A DNA stretch of 64,000 bases from Pseudomonas laurylsulfatiphila (GCF_002934665.1 NZ_NIRS01000001.1:434001-498000), one strand, 5' to 3'; positions 44,280 through 53,201 are shown, counted from the first letter of the stretch. Notes: generated by a model not told the origin, from the sequence alone. Numbers and translations are program-made.

Positions 44280-44415
44280 GCCAGCACATCCAAAATAGGT
44301 GGCGCCTGACACGCCGCTATCGCGAGCAGGAGGGTTGTGGCGAGGGGTTCACACCGCGTAACTTGAATGACCCGCCCTCAATGACCCGCCCTCCAAGCCA
44401 CGCCGGAGTTGATCC

Positions 44416-45183
44416 ATGCGCATCGCCTTGCTGTCCGACATGCACCTGTCCGTCAACGCGATCCCGTTTCCCGCCGTGGACGCCGATATTGTCGTGCTCG
44501 CCGGGGACATCGCGCGCCCCGCCAAGGCCATCGAGTGGGCCAGGGCGTGCCCGGTTCCGCTGCTGTACGTGGCGGGCAATCATGAGTTCTATGGCAGTGA
44601 CCTGGTCTCCACCTACGAACAGCTGAACAGCCTGGCGCAAGGCACGCAGATTCACGTGCTGGAACGTTCGGAGTACGTCCACAACGGCGTGCGTTTTCTC
44701 GGTTGCACCTTGTGGTCTGACTATCGTCTGCTCGACAACCCCGAGGATCGAGCGCTGGGCATCGACTTGGCGACTCAACTGATCCGTGACTTCAGCCACA
44801 TCAAGATCGCCCCCGACTTTCCCGACCTGTTCACGCCGGCCATTTCCCAGCTGGTGTTTCTGCAGACGGTCGCCTGGCTGGAAGACTGCTTCGCCCGCGA
44901 CAGCAGCACGCCCACGGTGGTGGTCTCTCATTTCGCCCCGACACGGTTGAGCATCGGCCCGAGCTTTGCCGGCTCGCCAATCAACTCAAGCTTTGTCTCG
45001 GACCTCGAAACGCGGATCAAAGACTGGCAGCCGGCACTGTGGCTGCATGGGCACACCCATGGCAGTTTTGATTATCGGGTGGGCAACACCCGGGTGGTCT
45101 GCAACCCTCGGGGCTATGCCAAGAACGGCATCAATGAAAATCCTGATTTCGATGATGCCTTCGTGATCGATCTGGATTTCTGA
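44416..45183 (+). CDS. metallophosphoesterase (calcineurin-like)
   Basis: Binuclear-metal phosphoesterase of 255 residues. Metal-ligand motifs in order: LLSDMHLS, VVLAGDIA, VAGNHEFYG, VVVSHFAP and LHGHTHGSFDY. There is no signal peptide, so it is cytoplasmic. Substrate unknown; members of this group act on cyclic nucleotides, phosphoproteins or nucleic acids. It stands alone. Confidence 0.88.
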   Translation: MRIALLSDMHLSVNAIPFPAVDADIVVLAGDIARPAKAIEWARACPVPLLYVAGNHEFYGSDLVSTYEQLNSLAQGTQIHVLERSEYVHNGVRFLGCTLWSDYRLLDNPEDRALGIDLATQLIRDFSHIKIAPDFPDLFTPAISQLVFLQTVAWLEDCFARDSSTPTVVVSHFAPTRLSIGPSFAGSPINSSFVSDLETRIKDWQPALWLHGHTHGSFDYRVGNTRVVCNPRGYAKNGINENPDFDDAFVIDLDF

Positions 45184-45196
45184 GGTAACGCTCGGG

Positions 45197-45397
45197 TCAG
45201 CAGCACCGCGTATTGCATTTCCCCCGGCCAAAACGCGCTTCCTGACGTTCGCGGAAAAACATCTCATAACTCATCACTGGCTCACCCGGACGGTTGCGGG
45301 CCATTTGTGCCACGTAGTTGTCGTACTCGGGAACACCGACCATCAATCGGGCGCTCTGGCTGAACATTCTGGCAACCTGCTGCAGTTTGCGGAACAT
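45197..45397 (-). CDS. YbdD/YjiX family small protein, orphan
   Basis: Product of 66 residues, closely following E. coli YbdD: LMVGVPEYDNYVAQM, then MSYEMFFRERQEARFG and a terminal Cys pair (CNTRCC). In most genomes ybdD directly follows the peptide/pyruvate transporter gene cstA or btsT. Here no transporter is present; the neighbours are a convergent phosphoesterase and a divergent alcohol dehydrogenase. Confidence 0.87.
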   Translation of the reverse strand: MFRKLQQVARMFSQSARLMVGVPEYDNYVAQMARNRPGEPVMSYEMFFRERQEARFGRGKCNTRCC

Positions 45398-45596
45398 GGC
45401 GGATCTCTCTGTGGGCGTGGGACCTGGCCCATGAAACCGCGCTCATGTATCGGCATTGTGTCCAGATCGGACGCCTTTGTATTTTCAAGTATCCAGGCTC
45501 GCGCCCGATGGACCGCCGGCAACCCGCTACACTTTCCTCGCTCCGCCGCTGCACCCGAGCGGCCAAGACCCCTGACTTCTGATCTGGAGGTATCCC

Positions 45597-46628
45597 ATGA
45601 GCGACAGCAGCGAACTCACCACCTTTACCGGCTGGGCCGCCACGACAGCGGGCGCGCCACTGGAACGCTACAGCTACGATCCCGGTCCGTTGGGCAACGA
45701 TGAGGTGGAAGTCGCCGTGGAATATTGCGGCGTCTGCCACTCCGACCAGTCGCTGATCGACGACGACTGGGGTATCAGCCGCTACCCGTTCATTCCCGGC
45801 CATGAGGTGGTCGGTCGTATCGTGCGCATGGGCGCCCAGGTGCGTGGCCTGGAACCGGGACAACGAGTGGGCATCGGCTGGTACAAGGGCAGTTGCATGC
45901 ATTGCACGTCCTGTATCGAAGGCTCGCATAACCTGTGCAGCACGGTGCAACCGACCATCATCGGCAGCAACGGCGGTTTTGCCGACCGCGTCCGCTCGCA
46001 CTGGGCCTGGGCCTTGCCGATCCCGGCCGGACTCGACCCGGCGATGGCCGGCCCGTTGTTCTGTGCCGGCTCGACCGTGTTCAACCCGCTGGTGGAATTC
46101 GGCATCAAGCCCACTGACCGGGTTGGCGTGGTGGGCATCGGCGGCCTTGGTCACCTGGCGCTGCGCTTTCTCAATGCCTGGGGCTGCGAAGTCACGGCGT
46201 TCACCTCATCGCTGAGCAAGCAGGAAGAAGCCAGGCGCCTGGGCGCACACAAGGTGGTCGCCTCGACCGACTCCGATGCGCTCAACGCCATTGCCGGCAC
46301 CCTGGATTTTCTCTTGGTCACCGCCAACGCCAACCTCGACTGGACAGCCATGCTCGCCACCCTGCGCGGCAAGGGGCGCCTGCACTTTGTCGGCGTCGTG
46401 CCCGACGCCATTCCGGTGCACGTGTTCAACCTGATTCCCCAGCAAAAAACCATGTCCGCCTCACCGGTCGGTTCACCCGCCAACACCGCGGCCATGCTGG
46501 AATTCTGTGCCCGCCACCAGATCCTGCCGCAGGTCGAGATGTTTCCCATGAGCCGGATCAACGACGCCATCGATCACTTGCGCAGCGGCAAGGCGCGCTA
46601 CCGCGTGGTGCTGGACGCCAGCAAGTGA
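45597..46628 (+). CDS. zinc-dependent alcohol dehydrogenase (YahK/cinnamyl type)
   Basis: NADP-type medium-chain alcohol/aldehyde dehydrogenase of 343 residues. Catalytic zinc motif EYCGVCHSDQSLIDDDWG and GHEVVGRIV; structural zinc cysteines in GSCMHCTSCIEGSHNLC; nucleotide loop VGVVGIGGLGHLALRF. This branch reduces a broad range of aldehydes. TGGAGG precedes ATG 45597. It is followed by the eight-unit BIME array. Confidence 0.9.
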   Translation: MSDSSELTTFTGWAATTAGAPLERYSYDPGPLGNDEVEVAVEYCGVCHSDQSLIDDDWGISRYPFIPGHEVVGRIVRMGAQVRGLEPGQRVGIGWYKGSCMHCTSCIEGSHNLCSTVQPTIIGSNGGFADRVRSHWAWALPIPAGLDPAMAGPLFCAGSTVFNPLVEFGIKPTDRVGVVGIGGLGHLALRFLNAWGCEVTAFTSSLSKQEEARRLGAHKVVASTDSDALNAIAGTLDFLLVTANANLDWTAMLATLRGKGRLHFVGVVPDAIPVHVFNLIPQQKTMSASPVGSPANTAAMLEFCARHQILPQVEMFPMSRINDAIDHLRSGKARYRVVLDASK

Positions 46629-46641
46629 GCTCACGGCCTCC

Positions 46642-47608
46642 TGTAGGAGCTGGCTTGCCAGCGATGGTCGTTAACGATAACGCGTGTGAACCGGATAAAC
46701 GCGGCGCACTTGAGTCCATCGCCAGCAGGCTGGCTCCTACAGTTTCCCTGCGTGGGCACGGTCCTTTGTAGGAGCTGGCTTGCCAGCGATGGTCGTTAAC
46801 GATTACGCGTATGACCTGGATAAACGCGGCGCACTGGAGTCCATCGCCAGCAGGCTGGCTCCTACAGTTTCAGCGTGGGCACGGTCCCTTGTAGGAGCTG
46901 GCTTGCCAGCGATGGTCGTTAACGATAACGCGTGTTAACCGGATAAACGCGGCGCACTTGAGTCCATCGCCGGCAAGCCGGCTCCTACAGTTTCAGCGTG
47001 GGCAGGGTCCCTTGTAGGAGCGGGCTTGCCAGCGATGGTCGTTAACGATAACGCGTGTGAACCTGAATAAACGCGGCGCACTTGAGTCCATCGCCAGCAG
47101 GCTGGCTCCTACAGTTTCAGCGGGGACAGGGTCCCCTGTGGGAGCTGGCTTGCCAGCGATGGTCGTTAACGATTACGCGTGTGAACCTGGATAAACGCGG
47201 CGCACTGGAGTCCATCGCCAGCAGGCTGGCTCCTACAGTTTCAGCGTGGGCAGGGTCCCTTGTAGGAGCTGGCCTGCCAGCGATGGTCGTTAACGATAAC
47301 GCGTGTGAACCTGAATAAACGCGGCGCACTTGAGTCCATCGCCAGCAGGCTGGCTCCTACAGTTTCAGCGGGGACAGGGTCCCCTGTGGGAGCTGGCTTG
47401 CCAGCGATGGTCGTTAACGATTACGCGTGTGAACCTGGATAAACGCGGCGCACTGGAGTCCATCGCCGGCAAGCCGGCTCCTACAGTTTCAGCGTGGGCA
47501 CGGTCCCTTGTAGGAGCTGGCTTGCCAGCGATGGTCGTCAACGATAACGCGGGTGAACAGGATGAACGCGGCGCGCTTGAGTCCATCGCCAGCAAGCTGG
47601 CTCCTACA
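46642..47608. repeat. tandem array of eight BIME units
   Basis: Eight head-to-tail units begin at 46642, 46767, 46890, 47013, 47137, 47261, 47385 and 47509, with a period of 123-125 bp. Each is TGTAGGAGCTGGCTTGCCAGCGATGG - TCGTTAACGAT-ACGCG - ATAAACGCGGCGCAC - CCATCGCCAGCAGGCTGGCTCCTACAG plus a 20-bp tail (TTTCAGCGTGGGCACGGTCC). Units 4-5 and 6-7 share private variants (GAACCTGAATAAACG with GGGGACAGGG; GATTACGCG with CACTGGAG), so a two-unit block has been duplicated. Open frames crossing the array are by-products of its repetition. Confidence 0.95.
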
Positions 47609-47643
47609 GGTTCCCGGGGTTGCGTGAAGGACCTTTTTTACCC

Positions 47644-49194
47644 TCAGGGATTGGCTGCCTGCGCCGGCACCATTGGCATGTGCGGGTCGTTCCAGCTGAA
47701 CCGATAGGCTTTGCCGGCCTCTGGCGGCTGGCATTTGCCGTTGTCGGCATCCACCCCCACGATCGACCAGTTCGCCCGGGCGTTTTCGCCCAGTTCACGG
47801 GCCGCTTCGGCTTTGAAACACTGGTTCAAAACGTCATCCGGCACCAAAGCGTAGGCCTTGGGGTGTTCGCGCAGATACAGCGCGGCCTTCTCGATGGACG
47901 AGTTATCCATGCCGAAATGCACGATCGGCTGGCGGGCGAACAACCAGTGCCCCTCCTCCCAGTTGACCAGCACCAGATCGGCGCCCTGGGTCATGGTCGC
48001 CGCCTGCGCCATCAGCCCCTGATCGATGTTGGTGCCGTCCTTGAGCGGTTCGATGAACCCCCGGGCGAACCACAGCGCGAACCAGGTCGCCACCAGTGCC
48101 GGGAACACCCGACGCAAACGCGGGTGCTTTTTGAACCAGCGCTTGAGCAGCCACGGAATCAGCGGCGCGGCGACCAGCACCAGCCCCGGCAGCGCCGGGT
48201 AGATGTAAAGCTTGCGCTTGCCCGTGCTGATGCAGAAAAACAGCACCACCAGCACCACCCAACCGAGCAACACCAGGACCCGGCCGTCACGCTTTTGCAA
48301 CTGACGGCGCCAGGCAGGCACCAGCCATGGCAGCACCAGCACCAACGGTAGCCAGTACTGCGGAATCACGTTGGTAAAGAAGTACCAGAACGGTTCGCGG
48401 TGATGCCACGCGGCGGCATAGCGGCCTGCGGTCTGGTGCAGGAGGATCTCCCGCGCATAGGCCATTTCGTCCGCGCTGCCATTGAAGAAGATCGACAAGG
48501 CCAGGGGCAACAGCCAGATCGCGATGGCGCCAAGCATCAGCGCAACCCCCAGCAACCACTTGCGCGCCTCGCCAGGCATGGCCACCACACCCGGCCAGCC
48601 TTTGCGCACCGCATAGGCGTACGGAATCAGCAACAGCGCCGGCAGGAAACCCACGCCCTTGGTGATCACGCCGATGCCCATGGCCGCGCAGCCGGCGTAA
48701 AACCAGCGCCACGCCGGGCCGAGCAGCAGATGCCGCGCCAGACCGTACAGGCCAAGCGAAGTGAACAGAATCAAAAAGCTGTCGATCTGGCCGGTGCGCA
48801 GGATGCTGTAGGTCTGGTAGGTCGCCAGGTACAGCAGCGCGGTGTTGCGCCCGGTACGCTGGGTCCACAAGCGACGGCCCAGGTCATAGACCATCGCCGT
48901 GACCGTCACGGCCGAAAACAGTCCCGGCAGGTAGAGCGCGATGTTGGGCTTGCCGGTCAGCCAGGTGAAGAACGCCACCGTCCACATGAAAATCGGCGGT
49001 TTGTCGCCGTAGATCTCGGCGGCACGGTGCGGGATCAACCACGAGCCGTTCTGCAGCATCTCCAGGGCGACGCCGAGGAAGCGCTCCTCATCCACGTTCT
49101 GTGCCTGGCGTAGCCCCAGCCCCGCGCCGATCAACAACAGGGCAAGCAGCATCAGCCCCAGGCACTCGACCCGGGGCGACAACGATCTACGCAT
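47644..49194 (-). CDS. ArnT-like polyprenyl-phosphate sugar transferase (GT39/GT83 family)
   Basis: Multi-pass inner-membrane glycosyltransferase of 516 residues with about 11-12 helices and a C-terminal periplasmic domain. The first loop NVDEERFLGVALEML carries the acidic pair (DE) needed in ArnT-type enzymes, and EIYGDKPPIFMW is the second family motif. It moves a sugar from an isoprenoid phosphate to lipid A or core. It ends the four-gene run epimerase - GT2 - LAB_N - transferase, which tells which sugar it probably uses (galacturonate). Confidence 0.85.
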   Translation of the reverse strand: MRRSLSPRVECLGLMLLALLLIGAGLGLRQAQNVDEERFLGVALEMLQNGSWLIPHRAAEIYGDKPPIFMWTVAFFTWLTGKPNIALYLPGLFSAVTVTAMVYDLGRRLWTQRTGRNTALLYLATYQTYSILRTGQIDSFLILFTSLGLYGLARHLLLGPAWRWFYAGCAAMGIGVITKGVGFLPALLLIPYAYAVRKGWPGVVAMPGEARKWLLGVALMLGAIAIWLLPLALSIFFNGSADEMAYAREILLHQTAGRYAAAWHHREPFWYFFTNVIPQYWLPLVLVLPWLVPAWRRQLQKRDGRVLVLLGWVVLVVLFFCISTGKRKLYIYPALPGLVLVAAPLIPWLLKRWFKKHPRLRRVFPALVATWFALWFARGFIEPLKDGTNIDQGLMAQAATMTQGADLVLVNWEEGHWLFARQPIVHFGMDNSSIEKAALYLREHPKAYALVPDDVLNQCFKAEAARELGENARANWSIVGVDADNGKCQPPEAGKAYRFSWNDPHMPMVPAQAANP

Positions 49195-49197
49195 GGT

Positions 49198-49476
49198 TTA
49201 TTCCTTCACGCTGCGGCTTTTGGCAATCAATTGCAGGTTGCGAAAATAGACAAGGGAGCCAAAGGCCTGCCCGGCAATGAACACCGGATCCTGACGGTAG
49301 ATGGCGTAAGCGAGCAGCAAGGAACTGCCGACGATGCTCAAGTACCAGAAGCTGGTCGGGATCACGCTGCGCTTTTTGTATTCGCTGTACAGCCACTGCA
49401 GGACAAAACGCCCGGTAAAGGCAATCTGCCCCGCAAAGCCGACCACCAGCCACAGGGTTTCACGGGTCAGCATCAT
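49198..49476 (-). CDS. LAB_N domain small membrane protein (RgtF-like)
   Basis: Product of 92 residues with three hydrophobic helices, matching the N-terminal domain found on some LpxB proteins: TLWLVVGFAGQIAFTGRFVLQWLYSEYKKRSVIPTSFWYLSI condensed over residues 6-47, then SSLLLAYAIYRQDPVFIAGQ. Tandem ATGs at 49476 and 49473 overlap the GT2 stop. Small proteins of this type accompany polyprenyl-phosphate sugar synthases, and in rhizobia one (RgtF) is reported to be needed with RgtE. Here it sits exactly between synthase and transferase. Confidence 0.8.
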   Translation of the reverse strand: MMLTRETLWLVVGFAGQIAFTGRFVLQWLYSEYKKRSVIPTSFWYLSIVGSSLLLAYAIYRQDPVFIAGQAFGSLVYFRNLQLIAKSRSVKE

Positions 49477-50213
49477 CCTTCGAGCTCCTGGGCAATGGTG
49501 TTCAGCCGCGTGCGCTTGATCAGCCACCAGACACCGATCAGGTCAAGAATGCCGACCAACGCGCGGTCGAGGTTGCCGTATTTCGACACCCCGGCCGTGC
49601 GCGGCCGGTGGTTGACCGGGTGCACGATCATGCGCCCGTTGTGACGCTGGATCAGCGCCGGAATGAAGCGGTGCATGTGGTCGAAGTATGGCAGGCGCAG
49701 GAACGCCGCGCGCTCGATCAGCTTCAGGCCGCAACCGGTGTCCGGGGTGGCGTCCTTGAGCAGGCGGCGGCGCAGGTTGTTGGCGAACCGCGAGGCGTAG
49801 CGTTTGCTCGCGGTGTCGCGGCGATTGACCCGGTGCCCGGCGACCAGTTGCACATCGACCTTGCCCGGTTCGCCGCGCACCAGCGCCAGCATGCCGGGAA
49901 TGTCCGCCGGGTCGTTCTGGCCGTCGCCATCGAGGGTCGCCAGCCATTGCCCGCGGGCCTCGCGGGCGGCGTGGTACAGCGAGGTGCTTTGCCCCAGCGA
50001 CCGCTCGTGATGGAGGATGCGCAGGGTGTTCAAGCCGTCGTGGCGGATCTGCCGCAGTTCCTGCAGGGTCGCATCGGTGCTGCCATCGTCGACGACGATG
50101 ATTTCGTACGACTCATGGGCCAACGCCACGCGGATTTCCTCTAGCAGCGGCTTGAGGTTGTTCGCTTCGTTCTTGGCGGGAATCAGTACGGATACAAAAA
50201 TGTCTTGGCTCAT
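49473..50213 (-). CDS. polyprenyl-phosphate glycosyltransferase, family 2 (ArnC/RgtE/Dpm1-like)
   Basis: Charges undecaprenyl phosphate with a sugar from a UDP-sugar on the cytoplasmic face. GT2 fold in 246 residues: VSVLIPAKNEANNLKPLL, EIIVVDDGSTDAT, LATLDGDGQNDPADIP (the metal-binding DxD region) and RRRLLKDATPDTGCGLKLI. It lacks the C-terminal membrane helices of ArnC. The start MSQDIFVSV at 50213 was chosen by conservation. It overlaps the LAB_N gene by 4 bp and follows the epimerase by 49 bp. Confidence 0.87.
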   Translation of the reverse strand: MSQDIFVSVLIPAKNEANNLKPLLEEIRVALAHESYEIIVVDDGSTDATLQELRQIRHDGLNTLRILHHERSLGQSTSLYHAAREARGQWLATLDGDGQNDPADIPGMLALVRGEPGKVDVQLVAGHRVNRRDTASKRYASRFANNLRRRLLKDATPDTGCGLKLIERAAFLRLPYFDHMHRFIPALIQRHNGRMIVHPVNHRPRTAGVSKYGNLDRALVGILDLIGVWWLIKRTRLNTIAQELEG

Positions 50214-50262
50214 GGAGTCTCTCTCGCCCTTTATGATTTTTCCGAGATCAGAGGCGAACGCT

Positions 50263-51240
50263 TCAAATCCGATAGAACTGCCGATACCACTGCACAAACG
50301 CTGCGACGCCGGTTTCCAGCGTCACCTGCGGGCTGAAGCCCACCCATTCGGCCAGTGCCGAGACATCGGCCCAGGTCTTGACCACATCACCGGCCTGCAT
50401 CGGCAAGTAGTTGCGCCGGGCCTGCAGGCCCAAGGCCGACTCCAGGCACTCGACGAAATCCAGCAACGCCACTGGTTTGCCACGCCCGATATTGAAGAGC
50501 CGGTTGACGCCAGCGGCAGAGCCTTGCGGCACCGGAGGCTTGGGCCGCAGTCGGGCGATGCCTTCGACGATGTCGTCGACGTAGGTAAAGTCGCGTGACA
50601 TCTGGCCCTGGTTGTAAATGTCGATGGGCAGGCCTTTGAGGATGGCGTCGGTAAACTTGAACAGCGCCATGTCCGGGCGACCCCACGGGCCGTAGACGGT
50701 AAAAAAGCGCAGGCCACTGGCTTTCAAGCCATACAAATGGCAGTAACTTTCGGCCAACAGTTCATTGGCGCGCTTGCTGGCGGCGTACAGCGATACGGGA
50801 TGTTCGACAGGGTCATCGACACTGAACGGCATCTTGCTGTTGGTGCCGTACACCGAACTGCTCGAGGCGTAGATCAGATGCTTGGGGCGATGGTGCCGAC
50901 AGGCTTCCAGCACATTGAGAAAACCCACCAGGTTCGACTGGGCATAGACATCCGGGTTGTCCAGCGAATAACGCACCCCGGCTTGCGCCGCCAGGTGCAC
51001 CACCTCGGTAAACCCGTGGTCGCGGAACAGGTCCATCAAGGCCGGTTTGTCGACGATGTCCATTTTCCGGAAGCGAAAACCCGGCAAAGTCTCCAGCACC
51101 TTGAGGCGTGCGTGCTTGAGTTCCACGTCGTAGTAGTCGTTGAGGTTGTCGATACCGACGACGTCCTGCCCCTCGCGGCACAAGCGCTGGACCGTATGAA
51201 AACCGATGAAACCGGCGGCACCGGTGACCAGGACGGTCAT
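50263..51240 (-). CDS. UDP-glucuronate 4-epimerase
   Basis: Short-chain dehydrogenase family sugar epimerase of 325 residues that makes UDP-galacturonate from UDP-glucuronate. NAD motif VLVTGAAGFIGFHTV, catalytic YAASKRANE (Tyr-x3-Lys), SSSSVYG, and the GAE-type marker RFFTVYGPWGRPDMALFKFTD. That marker separates glucuronate epimerases from GalE. It is the first gene of the lipid-modification operon. ATG 51240 or a GTG 9 nt earlier could serve as start; neither has a strong Shine-Dalgarno. Confidence 0.88.
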   Translation of the reverse strand: MTVLVTGAAGFIGFHTVQRLCREGQDVVGIDNLNDYYDVELKHARLKVLETLPGFRFRKMDIVDKPALMDLFRDHGFTEVVHLAAQAGVRYSLDNPDVYAQSNLVGFLNVLEACRHHRPKHLIYASSSSVYGTNSKMPFSVDDPVEHPVSLYAASKRANELLAESYCHLYGLKASGLRFFTVYGPWGRPDMALFKFTDAILKGLPIDIYNQGQMSRDFTYVDDIVEGIARLRPKPPVPQGSAAGVNRLFNIGRGKPVALLDFVECLESALGLQARRNYLPMQAGDVVKTWADVSALAEWVGFSPQVTLETGVAAFVQWYRQFYRI

Positions 51241-51438
51241 GGGAGGCACGCCATCGACAGCGCCGTGATCGGCGCGAGATTATTGATCCAGACCCTCATC
51301 AGCTTCATGTGTGGTTCCTGCTTATCGCGTCATTTGCGCACGGTTACGTTGTGAAGCTTATAAAACAGAAACATTTCAGTTTCGATAACGCCTTGCGCGA
51401 CTTCAAAAAAATAAAATATTTGGCCGAAATCACCGCTG

Positions 51439-52059
51439 CTATCTGGCCGATCCGCCATGGGGTTTGTAAAAGCGGAACAAGCCAATATCCACGGTCTTGA
51501 TGTATTTCCTGGCCCAATCCGGCTTGGCCGTACGGTCATGGAAATACAAGGCACCCTGGGTGCGATCCGGCAGCTCCTTGTTCAGGGCCTTGCGCGCGAT
51601 TTCCTTGGCCATCGCGTAAGGCACCTCTTCCTGGACCGAATCGGGTTTGCCGTCACACCACCAGGAGAACTGACAACTCTTGGTCTCCGATCCCTGCTTG
51701 ACCACCTTGCACACCGTGTCCGGAAAGCCCTCGTGACCCAGGCGATTCATGACCACATTGGCCACCGCCTCCATGTCGGCAGCGTCCTTGCCCTTGGCTT
51801 CCCAGTAAATGGAGCGGGCCAGGCACGTGATCGCATCGTCCAGCGGCGCGACACCCGCCGGGTCAACGGCCTGGACCTCGGACGGGGTAATGGCTTCGAC
51901 CTTGGGTTCCGTTGCGGGGTTTTTATTCTCGGCGGCCTTCTGTTCCAGCACCTCGGCCTTGTTCTCGGCCGATTCCTTTTTTTGTTCCTGATCCGTAGCC
52001 GATACCGGGCCGGCGAACAGCGTGAGGGCAAGGCAGGTGGCGATCCAGTCGAGGCGCAT
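51439..52059 (-). CDS. SleB-like cell wall hydrolase
   Basis: Exported peptidoglycan hydrolase of the SleB/Hydrolase_2 family, 206 residues. Signal peptide RLDWIATCLALTLFAGPVSA, then a Lys/Glu-rich linker to about residue 65. The catalytic domain has the Glu in ARSIYWEAKGKDAADMEAVANVVMNR, followed by CQFSWWCDG and ALYFHDRTAKPDWA. It is probably a lytic transglycosylase acting in the periplasm. It is divergent from the CAP-domain gene, with an inverted repeat between. Confidence 0.86.
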   Translation of the reverse strand: MRLDWIATCLALTLFAGPVSATDQEQKKESAENKAEVLEQKAAENKNPATEPKVEAITPSEVQAVDPAGVAPLDDAITCLARSIYWEAKGKDAADMEAVANVVMNRLGHEGFPDTVCKVVKQGSETKSCQFSWWCDGKPDSVQEEVPYAMAKEIARKALNKELPDRTQGALYFHDRTAKPDWARKYIKTVDIGLFRFYKPHGGSAR

Positions 52060-52090
52060 GGTCGGTGTCACTCGGTGAGCGATTCGATAC

Positions 52091-52129
52091 AGTGTAGTAG
52101 TGAAATGATTTCGCTTACCCCACTACACT
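52091..52129. promoter_or_regulatory. inverted repeat in a divergent promoter region
   Basis: AGTGTAGT (52091-52098) and ACTACACT (52122-52129) form a perfect 8-bp inverted pair with centres 31 bp apart, about three DNA turns. It lies in the 142-bp gap between the divergent SleB and CAP-protein genes and could bind a dimeric regulator. Confidence 0.45.
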
Positions 52130-52201
52130 CTGGATAAATCCGTTGTCCTGGATGGGTCAACTTCGCACATCATGGGCGCCATCTGCTCAAGGGGGATTTT
52201 C

Positions 52202-53053
52202 ATGGGTTTCATTTCATCCGCAATGCGCCTGGCCGGTTTGTCACTGGGCCTGGTATGTGCCGCCAACGCCATGGCGGCGGACGAAGCGCAATTGATCGAA
52301 TCGATCAACCTCTACCGCAGCCAACTGCAACGCTGTGCCGGCCAGGTGTCATCGGAGCTGCCGCCACTGTCGGCCGACCCGCGCCTGGTGCTGACCGCCC
52401 CGAACATCGGTGATCTGCAGCAAGCCATGGCCGCTGCCGGTTATCCGATGAAGAACGTGCAGGCCATCAGCCTGTCCGGACCTCGCGATGCAGCCGCGGC
52501 GATGAAGGCGATCCAGGAGAGTTTTTGCCAGATCGTCCTCGACCCGCAATTCGTCGATGTCGGCGTCTTCCGCCAGGACCGGCAATGGCGCATCGTGGTC
52601 GCTCGGCCATTGTTGAGCGCACGCCTGGGCGACGCCCAGACCGAAGGCCAGAAGCTGCTCACCGAACTCAACGCCGCACGCACCCGCCCACGCCAGTGCG
52701 GCGGGCAATCCTTCGCCGCCGCGCCACCGCTGGCCTGGAACGCCACACTGGCCAGCGCCGCCGAAGGCAACTCGCGCTCCATGGCCAACAACAACTATTT
52801 CGACCACAAGGACCGCGATGGCCGCACCCCGGGCGACCGCGCGGAACTGGCCGGCTACGACTTCCAGCAGATCGGCGAAAACATCGCCGCCGGGCAAGAC
52901 ACCGCACACAAGGTGGTCGAAGGCTGGCTGACCAGCCCCGGCCACTGCGCCAACCTGATGAACCCGCAGTTCCGCGAACTGGGCGCGGCTTACGCGACCG
53001 ATCCGAAGAGCGATGCGGGGATTTACTGGACGGCGATGTTTGGGGCGCAGTGA
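52202..53053 (+). CDS. CAP/SCP-domain secreted protein
   Basis: Exported protein of 283 residues. A signal peptide (residues about 1-25, LAGLSLGLVCAANAMA) is followed by a unique domain with Cys pairs and then a C-terminal CAP domain from about residue 150: LLTELNAARTRPRQCGG, NYFDHKDRDGRTPGDRAELAGYDFQQIGENIAAGQ and WLTSPGHCANLMNPQFRELGAAY. The conserved His and Glu of the CAP cleft are present. Bacterial CAP proteins have no single known activity. AAGGGGG precedes ATG 52202. Confidence 0.86.
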   Translation: MGFISSAMRLAGLSLGLVCAANAMAADEAQLIESINLYRSQLQRCAGQVSSELPPLSADPRLVLTAPNIGDLQQAMAAAGYPMKNVQAISLSGPRDAAAAMKAIQESFCQIVLDPQFVDVGVFRQDRQWRIVVARPLLSARLGDAQTEGQKLLTELNAARTRPRQCGGQSFAAAPPLAWNATLASAAEGNSRSMANNNYFDHKDRDGRTPGDRAELAGYDFQQIGENIAAGQDTAHKVVEGWLTSPGHCANLMNPQFRELGAAYATDPKSDAGIYWTAMFGAQ

Positions 53054-53201
53054 GTGCCATAGCCCCCGAAGCAATTGCATTGGGGGTTCTTTGTGGTCAA
53101 TGAACACGTCGAAGAGCGGAGTAACTTCACACTGACAAGATAGGTTGAAGTTGCCGCTGGTGATGGGCAGGAGGGAAACAGGAAAATGGAGCGGTTAAAA
53201 A

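Noticed and set aside
46642..47608. Regular 124-bp repeats suggestive of a CRISPR array
   Set aside because: The supposed spacers are the same in every unit, the repeat is a long inverted pair and no cas gene is near. It is a BIME array.
47082..47707. Two open frames with identical starts (MSPSPAGWLLQFQRGQGPLW)
   Set aside because: They are translations of successive BIME units; the identity comes from the repeat and there is no ribosome-binding site.
51309..51500. Short plus-strand frame in the AT-rich gap before the epimerase
   Set aside because: No ribosome-binding site, it overlaps the 3' end of the SleB gene, and the product has no recognisable feature.
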